A DNA stretch of 64,000 nucleotides from the NCBI GenBank assembly GCA_041920215.1, contig JAYRSJ010000010.1, positions 62,001 to 126,000 of the forward strand, given 5' to 3'. A model generated the notes under the pieces. The model was not told the DNA's origin. It did no database searches and saw nothing but the letters and a program-made list of their open reading frames with translations. The DNA comes from JAYRSJ01 sp041920215 (GTDB lineage: Bacteria; Pseudomonadota; Gammaproteobacteria; Burkholderiales; Burkholderiaceae_C). The position numbers and the translations under genes were made by a program. Shown here in pieces: positions 26,641-34,634 of the stretch. Position 1 is the first letter of the stretch, and each line of letters starts with the position of its first letter.

Positions 26641-27891
26641 TCAGCGGTAGACCGGGAAGTCGCGGGTCAGCGCGGCGACCTTCTCGCGCACAGCGGCCAG
26701 ATTGGCCTCGTCATGCGGCTTGTCCAGCACATCGGCAATCAGGTGGGCGGTGGCGCGCACCTGATCCTCCTTGAAGCCGCGCGTGGTCATCGCCGGTGTA
26801 CCCAGGCGGATACCGCTGGTCACCATCGGCTTTTGTGGGTCGTTCGGGATGCCGTTCTTGTTGCAGGTCATGTGGGCGGCGCCCAGGATGGCCTCGGCTT
26901 CCTTGCCGGTCAGGTTCTTGGGGCGCAGATCCACCAACATGACATGGCTCTCGGTGCCGCCGGAGACGATGCGCAGGCCGCGCTCGATCAGCGTGTCGGC
27001 CAGCACCTTGGCGTTCTTGACGACCTGCTCCTGGTAGGCCTTGAACTCCGGCGTCAGCGCTTCCTTGAAGGCCACCGCCTTGCCGGCGATGACGTGCATC
27101 AGCGGGCCGCCCTGGATGCCGGGGAAGATGGCCGAGTTGATCTTCTTGGCGATCGCCTCGTCGTTCATCAGGATGATGCCGCCGCGCGGGCCGCGCAGGC
27201 TCTTGTGCGTGGTCGAGGTGACGACGTCGGCGAAGGGCATCGGGTTCGGGTAGACGCCCGCGGCGATCAGGCCGGCGTAGTGGGCCATGTCCACCATAAA
27301 GTAGGCGCCGATCTCCTTGGCAATCTTGCTGAAGCGCTCGAAGTCGATGCGCAGGCTGTAGGCCGAGGCGCCGGCGATGATCAGCTTGGGCTTCTTCTCG
27401 CGGGCCAGCGCTTCCATCGCCTCGTAGTCGATTGCTTCCTTGGCGTTCAGGCCGTAGGAGATCACGTTGAACCACTTGCCGCTCATGTTCAGCGGCATCC
27501 CGTGGGTCAGGTGGCCGCCCTCGGAAAGGCTCATGCCCATGATGGTGTCGCCGGGCTGCAGCAGCGCGAAGAACACGCCCTGGTTGGCCTGCGAACCCGA
27601 GTTGGGCTGCACATTGGCGAAGTTGGCACCGAACAACTGCTTCAGGCGATCAATGGCCAGTTGCTCGACCACGTCCACATATTCGCAGCCACCGTAGTAG
27701 CGCTTGCCGGGATAGCCCTCGGCGTACTTGTTGGTCAGCTGGCTGCCCTGCGCCTGCATCACGGCCGGCGAGGTGTAGTTCTCCGAGGCGATCAGCTCGA
27801 TGTGATCTTCCTGGCGGCGGTTCTCGTTCTGGACGGCGGCCCAGACTTCGGGGTCGACATTGGCGAGGGTCGATTGGCTGCGATCAAACAT
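26641..27891 (-). CDS. glyA: Serine hydroxymethyltransferase
   Basis: PLP enzyme that transfers the serine hydroxymethyl group to tetrahydrofolate, giving glycine and 5,10-methylene-THF in the cytoplasm. At 416 residues it is the standard bacterial length. Seen: ELIASENYTSPAVMQAQGS, YAEGYPGKRYYGGCEYVD, and the PLP lysine in VVTSTTHKSLRGPRGG. The leader carries a ZTP riboswitch (27955-28085), so expression should rise when 10-formyl-THF is scarce and ZTP accumulates. Encoded upstream of nrdR in the same direction. Confidence 0.98.
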   Translation of the reverse strand: MFDRSQSTLANVDPEVWAAVQNENRRQEDHIELIASENYTSPAVMQAQGSQLTNKYAEGYPGKRYYGGCEYVDVVEQLAIDRLKQLFGANFANVQPNSGSQANQGVFFALLQPGDTIMGMSLSEGGHLTHGMPLNMSGKWFNVISYGLNAKEAIDYEAMEALAREKKPKLIIAGASAYSLRIDFERFSKIAKEIGAYFMVDMAHYAGLIAAGVYPNPMPFADVVTSTTHKSLRGPRGGIILMNDEAIAKKINSAIFPGIQGGPLMHVIAGKAVAFKEALTPEFKAYQEQVVKNAKVLADTLIERGLRIVSGGTESHVMLVDLRPKNLTGKEAEAILGAAHMTCNKNGIPNDPQKPMVTSGIRLGTPAMTTRGFKEDQVRATAHLIADVLDKPHDEANLAAVREKVAALTRDFPVYR

Positions 27892-27954
27892 GGTGTTTTG
27901 GCGGTGAGTCGGGTTGGAGCCAAGGCCAGTCTCATCGCGAGATCTGACCCGGCC

Positions 27955-28085
27955 TGCCCAGGCGAACGGCGGATCACAGCCTCGGATGCAGATGCTGCCA
28001 AGACCGTTCGCGCTCCCCGGTGGTCAACCACCTCGGATCAGATGCCTCAGCGTCGGGCACCCTTCCTGATCGCCAGTTGCGCGAA
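27955..28085 (-). promoter_or_regulatory. ZTP (pfl) riboswitch controlling glyA
   Basis: Read on the minus strand, the three conserved blocks of the ZTP riboswitch occur in order: GCAACTGGCG (28080-28071), GGTGGTTGACCACCGGGGAG with the following GCG (about 28032-28011), and CCGTTCGCCTGGGCA (27969-27955), the last forming the pseudoknot with the GGGGAG region. Between blocks two and three is a variable linker with a hairpin. It ends about 60 bases before the glyA ATG, and glyA is an established target of this class. A GGCCGGGTC / GACTGGCC pairing just downstream could be the switching element. Confidence 0.88.
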
Positions 28086-28125
28086 GCCCGCAGTGTAGCG
28101 GAGCGTTGCTGACGCCGATGCAAGC

Positions 28126-28959
28126 TCAGCGGGCCAACGCCAGTTGTTCGGCTTCCAGGCTGGGCGCAGAGGGGGCGGCTTCTATCGCTTTCGGCACATA
28201 GGGGCGGCCCGCGGCCACCGCCTTCAGCTGCTCGTTGTGGTTCAGAACGCGCTGGGCATAGCCGCCGTCATCGTCGAGATTCGCCGCACCGACGTAGTAG
28301 CGCAACCCTTCCTCGATACTGCCGGCGCGCCGTATGCACTCCTTCAGCACCTGCACGCCGACGCGCAGATTCGTGATGGGATCGAACGCTGCCAGGCTGC
28401 CGCCGAACGCCTCGTACTTGTCGTCATGCACCTGGGTCATGACCTGCATCAATCCTTGAGCACCGACCGAGCTCTGCGCAAAGGGATTGAAGCTTGATTC
28501 GACGGCCATGATCGCCAGGATCAAGGTGGGCTCCACCCGGGCGCGCTCGCCCACGGCCCAGGCTTCCTGCACCAGGCGGCTGATCGGTTCCGGCGCCACC
28601 TTGTAGCGGCGCGCCAGCCAATGCGCAACGGCCGCCTGCTCGCGCGGCAGCTCCTTGGGATTGGCGGCGGTTGCACGCAGGATGGCATCGGGCTCATTGA
28701 GCGCCAGCAGGCCGGTGCCGGCGGCATCAGCCCGCGCCTCCTGACGGGCGTTGAGCCAGCCGAACAGCTCGACCTCGACACGCTGGCGCAACTCGGCCTG
28801 ACTGCCGAACATCAGCAGCAGAGCGACCAAGGCCAGACCCAGCAGGGCGAGGGTGTTGTGGCTCACGACCAGCAGACCATGACCGATGTCCTTCAGAAAC
28901 AAGGACAGGGCGGCAGCACTGCTGCGGCCCAGAGATAACAGATTCTTGCGCGCTGTCAT
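28126..28959 (-). CDS. Membrane-anchored lytic transglycosylase, SLT domain
   Basis: Cleaves peptidoglycan glycan strands in the periplasm. The 277 residues have an N-terminal membrane anchor (GLLVVSHNTLALLGLALVAL, about 28-50), a helical linker, and an SLT/MltC-like domain at about 140-250. The catalytic Glu is in AIMAVESSFNPFAQS, followed by VGAQGLMQVMTQVHDDKY and the NLRVGVQVLKEC helix. The start at 28959 (MTARKNLL) is chosen for its strong AAAGGAG five bases upstream; an upstream ATG at 29079 lacks one. It is preceded by a leader of about 200 bases. Confidence 0.88.
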   Translation of the reverse strand: MTARKNLLSLGRSSAAALSLFLKDIGHGLLVVSHNTLALLGLALVALLLMFGSQAELRQRVEVELFGWLNARQEARADAAGTGLLALNEPDAILRATAANPKELPREQAAVAHWLARRYKVAPEPISRLVQEAWAVGERARVEPTLILAIMAVESSFNPFAQSSVGAQGLMQVMTQVHDDKYEAFGGSLAAFDPITNLRVGVQVLKECIRRAGSIEEGLRYYVGAANLDDDGGYAQRVLNHNEQLKAVAAGRPYVPKAIEAAPSAPSLEAEQLALAR

Positions 28960-29158
28960 GCGACTCCTTTCTTCTCCGTCCTTGCCTCGCGGGCAGGTCT
29001 GCAACCTGGGCCAGCGAGAAAAACTGACGGTGATAATGGGCCGGCAACTGAGTCCAGACGCGACGCGCAGCGTTTGCATCCGAGCTGACCGGGGCCATCG
29101 GCAGCGGGTGACCGCCTCCTCCCTGGGAGGATGTCACGGGTTAACCCTGAATCAGGGC
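28960..29158 (-). promoter_or_regulatory. Long structured 5' leader of the lytic transglycosylase gene
   Basis: The gene-free stretch upstream of the transglycosylase opens with three adjacent palindromes: CCCTG-N3-CAGGG (29145-29157), GGGTTAACCC (29138-29147) and TCCTCCC-T-GGGAGGA (29117-29131). The last lies within a GTGAC/GTCAC pairing. The first two share bases, so they would be alternative hairpins. I could not assign it to a known RNA family by eye. Confidence 0.45.
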
Positions 29159-29164
29159 AGGCGG

Positions 29165-29192
29165 ATTCTAAGTGGCATCAATAACCCGTCAA
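29165..29192 (-). promoter_or_regulatory. Sigma-70-like promoter for the lytic transglycosylase gene
   Basis: On the minus strand TTGACG (29192-29187) and TAGAAT (29170-29165) are separated by 16 bases, a good match to the -35 and -10 consensus. Transcription would begin near 29158, leaving about 200 bases of untranslated leader before the ATG at 28959. Confidence 0.55.
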
Positions 29193-29225
29193 GCTTTTGA
29201 AATCGCTTCTATATAGCTATAAATT

Positions 29226-30776
29226 ATGAAGTACCGTGACTTGCGTGAATTCATCGACGGACTCGAGGCATTAGGGGAGCTCAAGCGCATCAATACGCCG
29301 GTATCCCCCCTACTTGAGGTGACGGCGCTGAGTGACAAGGTGCTGCGAGCAGGCGGGCCTGCGTTGTTGTTCGAGCGCCCGACCGGCTACCAGACGCCGG
29401 CCCTGACCAATCTGTTCGGTACGCCCAGGCGGGTTGCGCTGGGCATGGGGGCGCAGGAGGTTCAGGAACTGCGGGCCGTCGGACAGGTGCTGGCGAACCT
29501 GAAAGAGCCCGAACCGCCTCGCGGACTCAAGGATGCCGGTCGGCTGCTGCAGATGATGAAGGCGCTGTGGGACATGAAGCCCAGCCTCGTACGGCAGGCG
29601 GCTTGTCAGCAGGAGGTGTTCGAAGCTGGAGAGGTCGATCTAAAGAAGCTCCCGATACAGACCTGCTGGCCGGGCGACATCGGGCCTTTGCTGACCTGGG
29701 GGCTGGTGATCACGCGGGGACCACAATCCGTCGCGCAGCCCCGTCTGCGCCAGAACCTGGGCATCTACCGCCAGCAACTGATCGGTCGTCGGCAGCTGAT
29801 CATGCGCTGGCTCGCGCACCGCGGCGGCGCGCTGGACTTCCGCGACTTCGCCCTGTCCAACCCGGGCCAGCCGTTTCCCATCGCAGTTGCGCTGGGCGCG
29901 GACCCGGCGACTATCCTCGGGGCGGTCACGCCGGTGCCCGACAGCCTGTCCGAATATCAGTTCGCCGGGCTGCTGCGTGGCTCGCGGACCGAGCTGGTCG
30001 ACACCGGCGTGGGCGAGGGCGGCCGCATGCTGCAGGCGCCGGCCAGTGCCGAGATCGTGCTGGAGGGCCATATCCCCTGTGCCGAGCCCGGCTTCAGCGG
30101 CCATAGCGAGGATGGCGTGCCCTTGAAAGAAAAGGGCGGCTATCTGCATGCGCTGGAGGGGCCGTTCGGCGACCATACCGGCTATTACAACGAGCAGGAC
30201 TGGTTTCCGGTCTTCGAGGTGCAGCGCCTCACCCAGCGCCGCGATCCGATCTATCACAGCACCTACACCGGCAAGCCGCCGGATGAACCGGCCATCCTGG
30301 GTGTGGCGCTCAATGAGGTCTTTGTCCCTATCCTGCAGAAGCAGTTCAGCGAGATTGTCGACTTCTATCTGCCGCCTGAGGGCTGCAGCTACCGCATGGC
30401 GGTGATCTCCATCAAGAAGGCCTATCCGGGCCATGCCAAGCGCCTGATGTTTGGCCTGTGGAGCTTTCTGCGCCAGTTCATGTATACAAAGTTCATCGTC
30501 GTTGTCGACGACGATATCGATATCCGCGACTGGAAGGAGGTGGTCTGGGCCATCACCACCCGCATGGATCCGGTGCGTGACACCACGCTGGTCGAGAACA
30601 CGCCCATCGACTATCTGGATTTCGCATCGCCGGTCAGCGGCCTGGGCGGCAAGATGGGGCTGGATGCCACCAACAAGTGGCCGGGTGAAAGCAACCGCGA
30701 ATGGGGACGCAGTATCGAGATGACGCCCGAGGTCGCACGCCGCGCCGATGCGCTGTATCAAAGTCTGTTCGCATAG
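29226..30776 (+). CDS. ubiD: 4-hydroxy-3-polyprenylbenzoate decarboxylase UbiD
   Basis: Prenylated-FMN-dependent decarboxylase of ubiquinone synthesis, needing the UbiX flavin prenyltransferase encoded elsewhere. The 516 residues follow the E. coli enzyme closely: MKYRDLREFIDGLEALGELK, AGGPALLFERPTGY, IMRWLAHRGGALDFRDF, VALGADPATILGAVTPVPD, the ASAEIVLEG segment, and YHSTYTGKPPDEPAILGVAL, with the catalytic Glu-Arg-Glu network region. AT-rich sequence precedes the ATG and no clear ribosome-binding site is seen. It is divergent from the transglycosylase and followed by a terminator. Confidence 0.97.
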   Translation: MKYRDLREFIDGLEALGELKRINTPVSPLLEVTALSDKVLRAGGPALLFERPTGYQTPALTNLFGTPRRVALGMGAQEVQELRAVGQVLANLKEPEPPRGLKDAGRLLQMMKALWDMKPSLVRQAACQQEVFEAGEVDLKKLPIQTCWPGDIGPLLTWGLVITRGPQSVAQPRLRQNLGIYRQQLIGRRQLIMRWLAHRGGALDFRDFALSNPGQPFPIAVALGADPATILGAVTPVPDSLSEYQFAGLLRGSRTELVDTGVGEGGRMLQAPASAEIVLEGHIPCAEPGFSGHSEDGVPLKEKGGYLHALEGPFGDHTGYYNEQDWFPVFEVQRLTQRRDPIYHSTYTGKPPDEPAILGVALNEVFVPILQKQFSEIVDFYLPPEGCSYRMAVISIKKAYPGHAKRLMFGLWSFLRQFMYTKFIVVVDDDIDIRDWKEVVWAITTRMDPVRDTTLVENTPIDYLDFASPVSGLGGKMGLDATNKWPGESNREWGRSIEMTPEVARRADALYQSLFA

Positions 30777-30940
30777 CGCATGCGGGGCTCGCGCCTAGGG
30801 TTCTCCCAGCCTTGAAGGACCTGAGGCGCTCGCCTACTGTTGTGAAGCCTTTTGCTAGGCAACCACTCTGGCGCAGTCTCTGCGCGCCAGGAGCCCTGCG
30901 GCATATCGCTGCAGAGCCCCACCGATGGCATGGCCATCCG

Positions 30941-30972
30941 ACCCCGCCCGGCTTCTTGCCGGGCGGGGTTTG
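30941..30972 (+). terminator. Intrinsic terminator after ubiD
   Basis: ACCCCGCCCGGC pairs perfectly with GCCGGGCGGGGT over 12 bases around the loop TTCTT and is followed by TTTG. It lies 165 bases after the ubiD stop, between ubiD and the convergent ydcF-like gene. Confidence 0.85.
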
Positions 30973-30992
30973 TCATTGCTGAGCTCCCTGAA

Positions 30993-31778
30993 TCAATGGC
31001 CGGCGAGGCCGCCCACCCACTCGTAGATCACATAGCGGTTCTGCCTGAAGCCTTCCGGGCTGGGCAGCCAGTCCAACAAGGCCCAGGGCTGTGCCGCATC
31101 GCGCGCACCGACGGGCGCCGCCAGTATCTGCGTCGCAGGCCAGCCAGCACGAGCAAAGGCTCGGGTGGCGCGCCGCATATGCTGGCTGTGCGTCACCAGC
31201 AGCAGTCGCTGGTAGCCGCGTTCGCGCATCAGTGCCACGCTCAGCCGCGCGTTGTCGCGTGTATCACGCGCTGCGGCATCGACCAAGCTCAATCTGGCCT
31301 GCTGGCCACTGGTCTGCAGCCAGTGCTGCACGATCTCGGCTTCGCTGCGATCGCCGGGCTGGGCCGCGCGGCCCAGCCCGCCGGTGAAACCCAGCGGCAG
31401 CCCGGTCTGCCGTGCCAGCCACAGACCGTAGTTCAGGCGTTCGAGCGTCGTGCCGCTGGGCCGGGCGTCCTGATACTCCGCGACCCTCTGTCGGGCGCCG
31501 CCACCTAGCACCAGGATCAGGGTGTCGGGCTGTCCGCGCAGCGATTCGCGCGTCTCGGCGGACAGCGCCTCGGTATGACCCAGCAAGAGGCCCTGCAAGC
31601 GATAGGCGGCCGCCTCGGTGCAGGACAGCCAGATCAGCGCGCATGCGCCCAGCAGCAAAACCCAGGCCCAGCGGCGGCTGCGGCGCATCAGCGCAGCGCC
31701 GGCCAGGATCAGCAGCAGCCAGGGCACTGGCGGCAGGATCAAGACTTGAAGCAGCGGGCGCAATTCCTGCAGAAACAT
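30993..31778 (-). CDS. YdcF family protein (DUF218)
   Basis: The 261-residue inner-membrane protein has two N-terminal membrane spans (LLILAGAALM and WAWVLLLGACALIWLSC) and a DUF218 domain facing the periplasm. Family marks are LILVLGGGARQR, SEAEIVQHWL, DTRDNARLSVALM and LLLVTHSQHMRRATRAFARAG. Relatives include E. coli ElyC and SanA, linked to envelope integrity and polyprenyl-carrier use; the exact reaction is unknown. Convergent with ubiD and divergent from msrA. Confidence 0.85.
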   Translation of the reverse strand: MFLQELRPLLQVLILPPVPWLLLILAGAALMRRSRRWAWVLLLGACALIWLSCTEAAAYRLQGLLLGHTEALSAETRESLRGQPDTLILVLGGGARQRVAEYQDARPSGTTLERLNYGLWLARQTGLPLGFTGGLGRAAQPGDRSEAEIVQHWLQTSGQQARLSLVDAAARDTRDNARLSVALMRERGYQRLLLVTHSQHMRRATRAFARAGWPATQILAAPVGARDAAQPWALLDWLPSPEGFRQNRYVIYEWVGGLAGH

Positions 31779-31920
31779 CGGAACTCCGTGAGCAATCGTG
31801 GAAAAACCTGTGAAGCCTTGAAGCCGGCTCTGCGCCTGCGGCGCATTTTGGGGTCGCCATCATCCCATCTGCCGGAACCGGCTATGCTGCGCGCCGGATG
31901 AACAAGCAAGCGCAGGAGTC

Positions 31921-32457
31921 ATGAGTACAAGCGAGTCGATCACCCTCGGCGGCGGCTGCTTCTGGTGCACCGAGGCGGTGTACGAGAGGGTGCGCGGGGT
32001 TCTGAGCGTCGAGCCCGGCTACTGCAATGGCCATGTCGAGCGGCCCAGCTACGAGCAGGTCTGCAGCGGCAGCACCGGTCACGCCGAAGTGGTGCAGCTG
32101 CGTTTCGATCCGAGCCAGATCAGCCTGAGCGAGCTGCTGGAGATCTTCTTTGTCATCCACGACCCGACCACGCTGAACCGACAGGGCGCCGATGTGGGGA
32201 CGCAGTACCGCTCGGGCATCTATTTCCACGCGCCCGAGCAGCGCGAGGTGGCGGCCCGGGTGCTGGCCGAGGTTCAGCAGGCCTATGACGGGCAGGTCGT
32301 GACCGAGTTGCAGCCGTTGAGCAACTACTCGCCCGCCGAGGCCTACCACCATCGCTATTTCGCCCGCCATCCGGAGCAGGGCTACTGCGCCTTCGTCATC
32401 GCCCCCAAGGTCGAGAAGTTCAGGGCCAGTTTCGCCCGGCATCTGCGCGATGCATGA
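31921..32457 (+). CDS. msrA: Peptide-methionine (S)-S-oxide reductase MsrA
   Basis: Repairs oxidised methionine (S-sulfoxide) in proteins using thioredoxin. The 178 residues contain the catalytic GGGCFWCTEAVYERVRGV and GYCNGHVERPSYEQVCSG, then EVVQLRFDP, FFVIHDPTTLNRQGADVGTQ and YRSGIYFH. It begins with AGGAG only two bases before the ATG. An 8-codon mini-frame (31898-31924) ends in the TGA that overlaps the start codon. The stop overlaps the ABC ATPase start. Confidence 0.96.
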   Translation: MSTSESITLGGGCFWCTEAVYERVRGVLSVEPGYCNGHVERPSYEQVCSGSTGHAEVVQLRFDPSQISLSELLEIFFVIHDPTTLNRQGADVGTQYRSGIYFHAPEQREVAARVLAEVQQAYDGQVVTELQPLSNYSPAEAYHHRYFARHPEQGYCAFVIAPKVEKFRASFARHLRDA

Positions 32458-33151
32458 GGCCTCCTATGGCCCTGGCAGCGGACCGGCGATGATAGAAATG
32501 CGTGGTCTGCGCTACCGTTACCGCGGCGGCGCGGAGATGGTCTACGCCGATCTGAGTCTGGCCGCGGGCGAGCATCTACTGCTGCGCGGCGCCTCGGGCA
32601 GCGGCAAGTCCACGCTGCTGGCCCTGCTGGCCGGTTTGCTGACGCCGACGGCCGGGCAAGTTCTGGTCGCTGGCCAGGACCTGGCAGCGCTGCGACCGTC
32701 CCAGCGCGACGCCTGGCGCGGCGCGGCGCTGGGTTTCATGCCGCAGCGCCTGCATCTGAGCAGCGCGCTGAGCGTCGAGGAGAACCTGTGCCTGCCCTAT
32801 CTGAGCGCCGGTCTGCCCTTGGATGCCGAGCGCATGCACAGCCTGCTGGGCGAACTTGGGCTGGGCGGCCTGCTGCAGCGGCGGCCGCATCAGCTGAGCC
32901 TGGGCCAGGCGCAGCGGGTGGCCCTGCTGCGGGCCTTGCTGCGTCGGCCCCGGCTGCTGCTGGCCGACGAACCGACCGCCAATCTGGACGACGAATCGGC
33001 GGCCGCCTGCCTTGCGCTGCTGACCGAGGTCTGCGACCGGCAGGGCACTTCGCTGGTGCTCGCCACCCACGATAGCCGCGCCGTGCTAGCCCTGGGTCAG
33101 CGGCTGCGCTGCCATGTGCTGCCCAGGATCGATCAGGAGACGCAGCGATGA
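32450..33151 (+). CDS. ABC transporter ATP-binding protein, LolD/MacB-like
   Basis: Cytoplasmic ATPase of a MacB/FtsX-type (mechanotransmission) ABC system, 233 residues. Walker A is GASGSGKSTLLALLAGL. The signature is the variant LSLGQAQRVALLRALL, and Walker B is RLLLADEPTANLDDESAA, followed by the switch His in ATHDSR. The ATG at 32450 overlaps msrA; an internal ATG at 32489 (MIEMRG) is also possible. Operonic with the permease (ATGA overlap) and the small Cys-rich and DUF3299 proteins. Confidence 0.9.
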   Translation: MHEASYGPGSGPAMIEMRGLRYRYRGGAEMVYADLSLAAGEHLLLRGASGSGKSTLLALLAGLLTPTAGQVLVAGQDLAALRPSQRDAWRGAALGFMPQRLHLSSALSVEENLCLPYLSAGLPLDAERMHSLLGELGLGGLLQRRPHQLSLGQAQRVALLRALLRRPRLLLADEPTANLDDESAAACLALLTEVCDRQGTSLVLATHDSRAVLALGQRLRCHVLPRIDQETQR

Positions 33152-34353
33152 GCCTCTTGCATCTGGCCTGGCGCTATCTGTGGTCGCGGCCCCTGGTCAG
33201 CGCGCTGAATCTGCTGCTGATGAGCCTGGGGCTGGCAGCGGTGGTGTTCGTGCTGAACGTCAGCGAGCAGATCGACGCCGGGCTGCGTCGCGACCTGGCC
33301 GGCATCGATCTGGTGGTGGGGGCCAAGGGCAGCCCGATGCAGATCATGCTGTCGGGTGTCTTCCATCTCGATGTGCCCACCGGCAATATCCCGCTGGCGA
33401 CGCTGGAGCAGCTGCGCCAGCAGCCGTTGGTGGCCCAGGTGGTGCCGATGTCGCTGGGCGACAGCCTGCGAGGCTTCCGCATCGTTGGCACCAGCCATGA
33501 CTATCCGGCGCTGTATGGCGCCAGTCTGGCCCAGGGCCGGCTCTGGCAGGCCCCGCTGCAGGCGGTGCTGGGTGCCGAAGTGGCGCGCAAGACCGGCCTG
33601 GGCTTGGGCGCGCGCTTCGTCGGCAGCCATGGCCTGGGCGAGCAGGGGCACGAGCATGGCGATCATGGCTATACCGTGGTCGGCGTTCTGGCGCCCACTG
33701 GCTCGGTGCTGGACCGTCTGGTGCTGACCGATCTGGCATCGGTCTGGCAGGTGCATGAGGACATGCACGCAGCCGATGCCGAGGACCGTGCGGCCCTGGA
33801 GGCCGAGCGCGAGATCACGCTGGCCCTGCTGCGTTACCGCAGCCCTCTCGCGGCGGTCAGCCTGCCGCGCTGGGTCAATGCGCAGGACGGCCTGCAGGCT
33901 GCGGCGCCGGCGCTGGAGACGGCGCGCCTGCTGCGCCTGGTCGGTGCCGGCACCGAGGTGCTGCGCGGCTTTGGCCTGCTGTTGCTGCTGGCGGCCGGCT
34001 TGTCGGTGTTTGTCGCGCTGCTGCATGCGGTGCGCGAGCGCCAGCCCGATCTGGCCATGCTGCGCATGCTGGGCGCACCGCCCTGGCGGGTTGCGGCCCT
34101 GATCAGCCTGGAGGCCGTGCTGCTGGCGGTGCTGGCCTGCGGGCTGGGACTGGCCCTGGGCCATGGTCTGCTGCAGGGGCTGGGCTGGCTGCTGCAAAGC
34201 CAGCAATCGCTCAGAATCACCGCCTGGTGGTGGAGTGCGCCGGAGGCGGCCCTGCTGCCGCTGGCCCTGCTGCTGGCCCTGCTGGCCGCGGCCTGGCCGG
34301 CATGGCGGGCCTTCCGCCTCGATGTCACCGAGCTGCTGCAGGCGCCACATTGA
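33148..34353 (+). CDS. FtsX/MacB-like ABC permease with His-rich periplasmic loop
   Basis: Inner-membrane permease of 401 residues with one N-terminal span, a large periplasmic domain (about 45-270) and three C-terminal spans, the MacB layout. The periplasmic domain carries a His-rich loop, SHGLGEQGHEHGDHGY at about residues 161-176, which looks like a metal-binding site. Gene order ATPase-permease-small protein-DUF3299 resembles zinc-linked ABC clusters such as the Vibrio zrg genes. The metal assignment is inference, and no Zur-like operator was found upstream. Confidence 0.85.
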   Translation: MSLLHLAWRYLWSRPLVSALNLLLMSLGLAAVVFVLNVSEQIDAGLRRDLAGIDLVVGAKGSPMQIMLSGVFHLDVPTGNIPLATLEQLRQQPLVAQVVPMSLGDSLRGFRIVGTSHDYPALYGASLAQGRLWQAPLQAVLGAEVARKTGLGLGARFVGSHGLGEQGHEHGDHGYTVVGVLAPTGSVLDRLVLTDLASVWQVHEDMHAADAEDRAALEAEREITLALLRYRSPLAAVSLPRWVNAQDGLQAAAPALETARLLRLVGAGTEVLRGFGLLLLLAAGLSVFVALLHAVRERQPDLAMLRMLGAPPWRVAALISLEAVLLAVLACGLGLALGHGLLQGLGWLLQSQQSLRITAWWWSAPEAALLPLALLLALLAAAWPAWRAFRLDVTELLQAPH

Positions 34354-34373
34354 CAAGTCATGGAGCTCTAACG

Positions 34374-34634
34374 ATGAAGAAACCCCTGCTATGCCTGAGC
34401 CTGACCCTGCTGCTAGGCAGCGCTTGGGCGCAAACGCCCCCGAGCAGCAAACCGTCCGTCGGCGAACATGCTCAGAAGGACATTGCCCGCCATCGGGCCA
34501 TGGCCAAGGCGCATGAAGAGGCGGCGCAATGCCTTGAAAAGGGCGAGGACGAGGCCAAATGCCAGAAGGCCCTGCTGGCCGCCTGCCGCGGTCTGGCGAT
34601 AGGCAAGTTCTGCGGGATGAAACATGAGCACTGA
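34374..34634 (+). CDS. Small secreted His/Cys-containing protein of unknown function
   Basis: An 86-residue protein with a signal peptide (MKKPLLCLSLTLLLGSAWA, cleaved before QTPP), leaving about 67 residues. The mature part is predicted helical, with His residues in EHAQKDIARHRAMAKAHEE and four Cys in a C-x9-C-x7-C-x8-C pattern (AAQCLEKGEDEAKCQKALLA, then CRGLAIGKFCGMKHEH). This suggests a disulfide-stapled helical hairpin with a His-rich edge. GGAG lies 8 bases before the ATG. The end overlaps the DUF3299 gene by 11 bases. No family name is certain. Confidence 0.75.
   Translation: MKKPLLCLSLTLLLGSAWAQTPPSSKPSVGEHAQKDIARHRAMAKAHEEAAQCLEKGEDEAKCQKALLAACRGLAIGKFCGMKHEH

Noticed and set aside
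28960..29158. Known riboswitch (ydaO/c-di-AMP, GEMM, cobalamin) in the transglycosylase leader
   Set aside because: A few short words looked familiar, but the conserved blocks are not in the right order for any class I know, and c-di-AMP signalling is not expected in this group.
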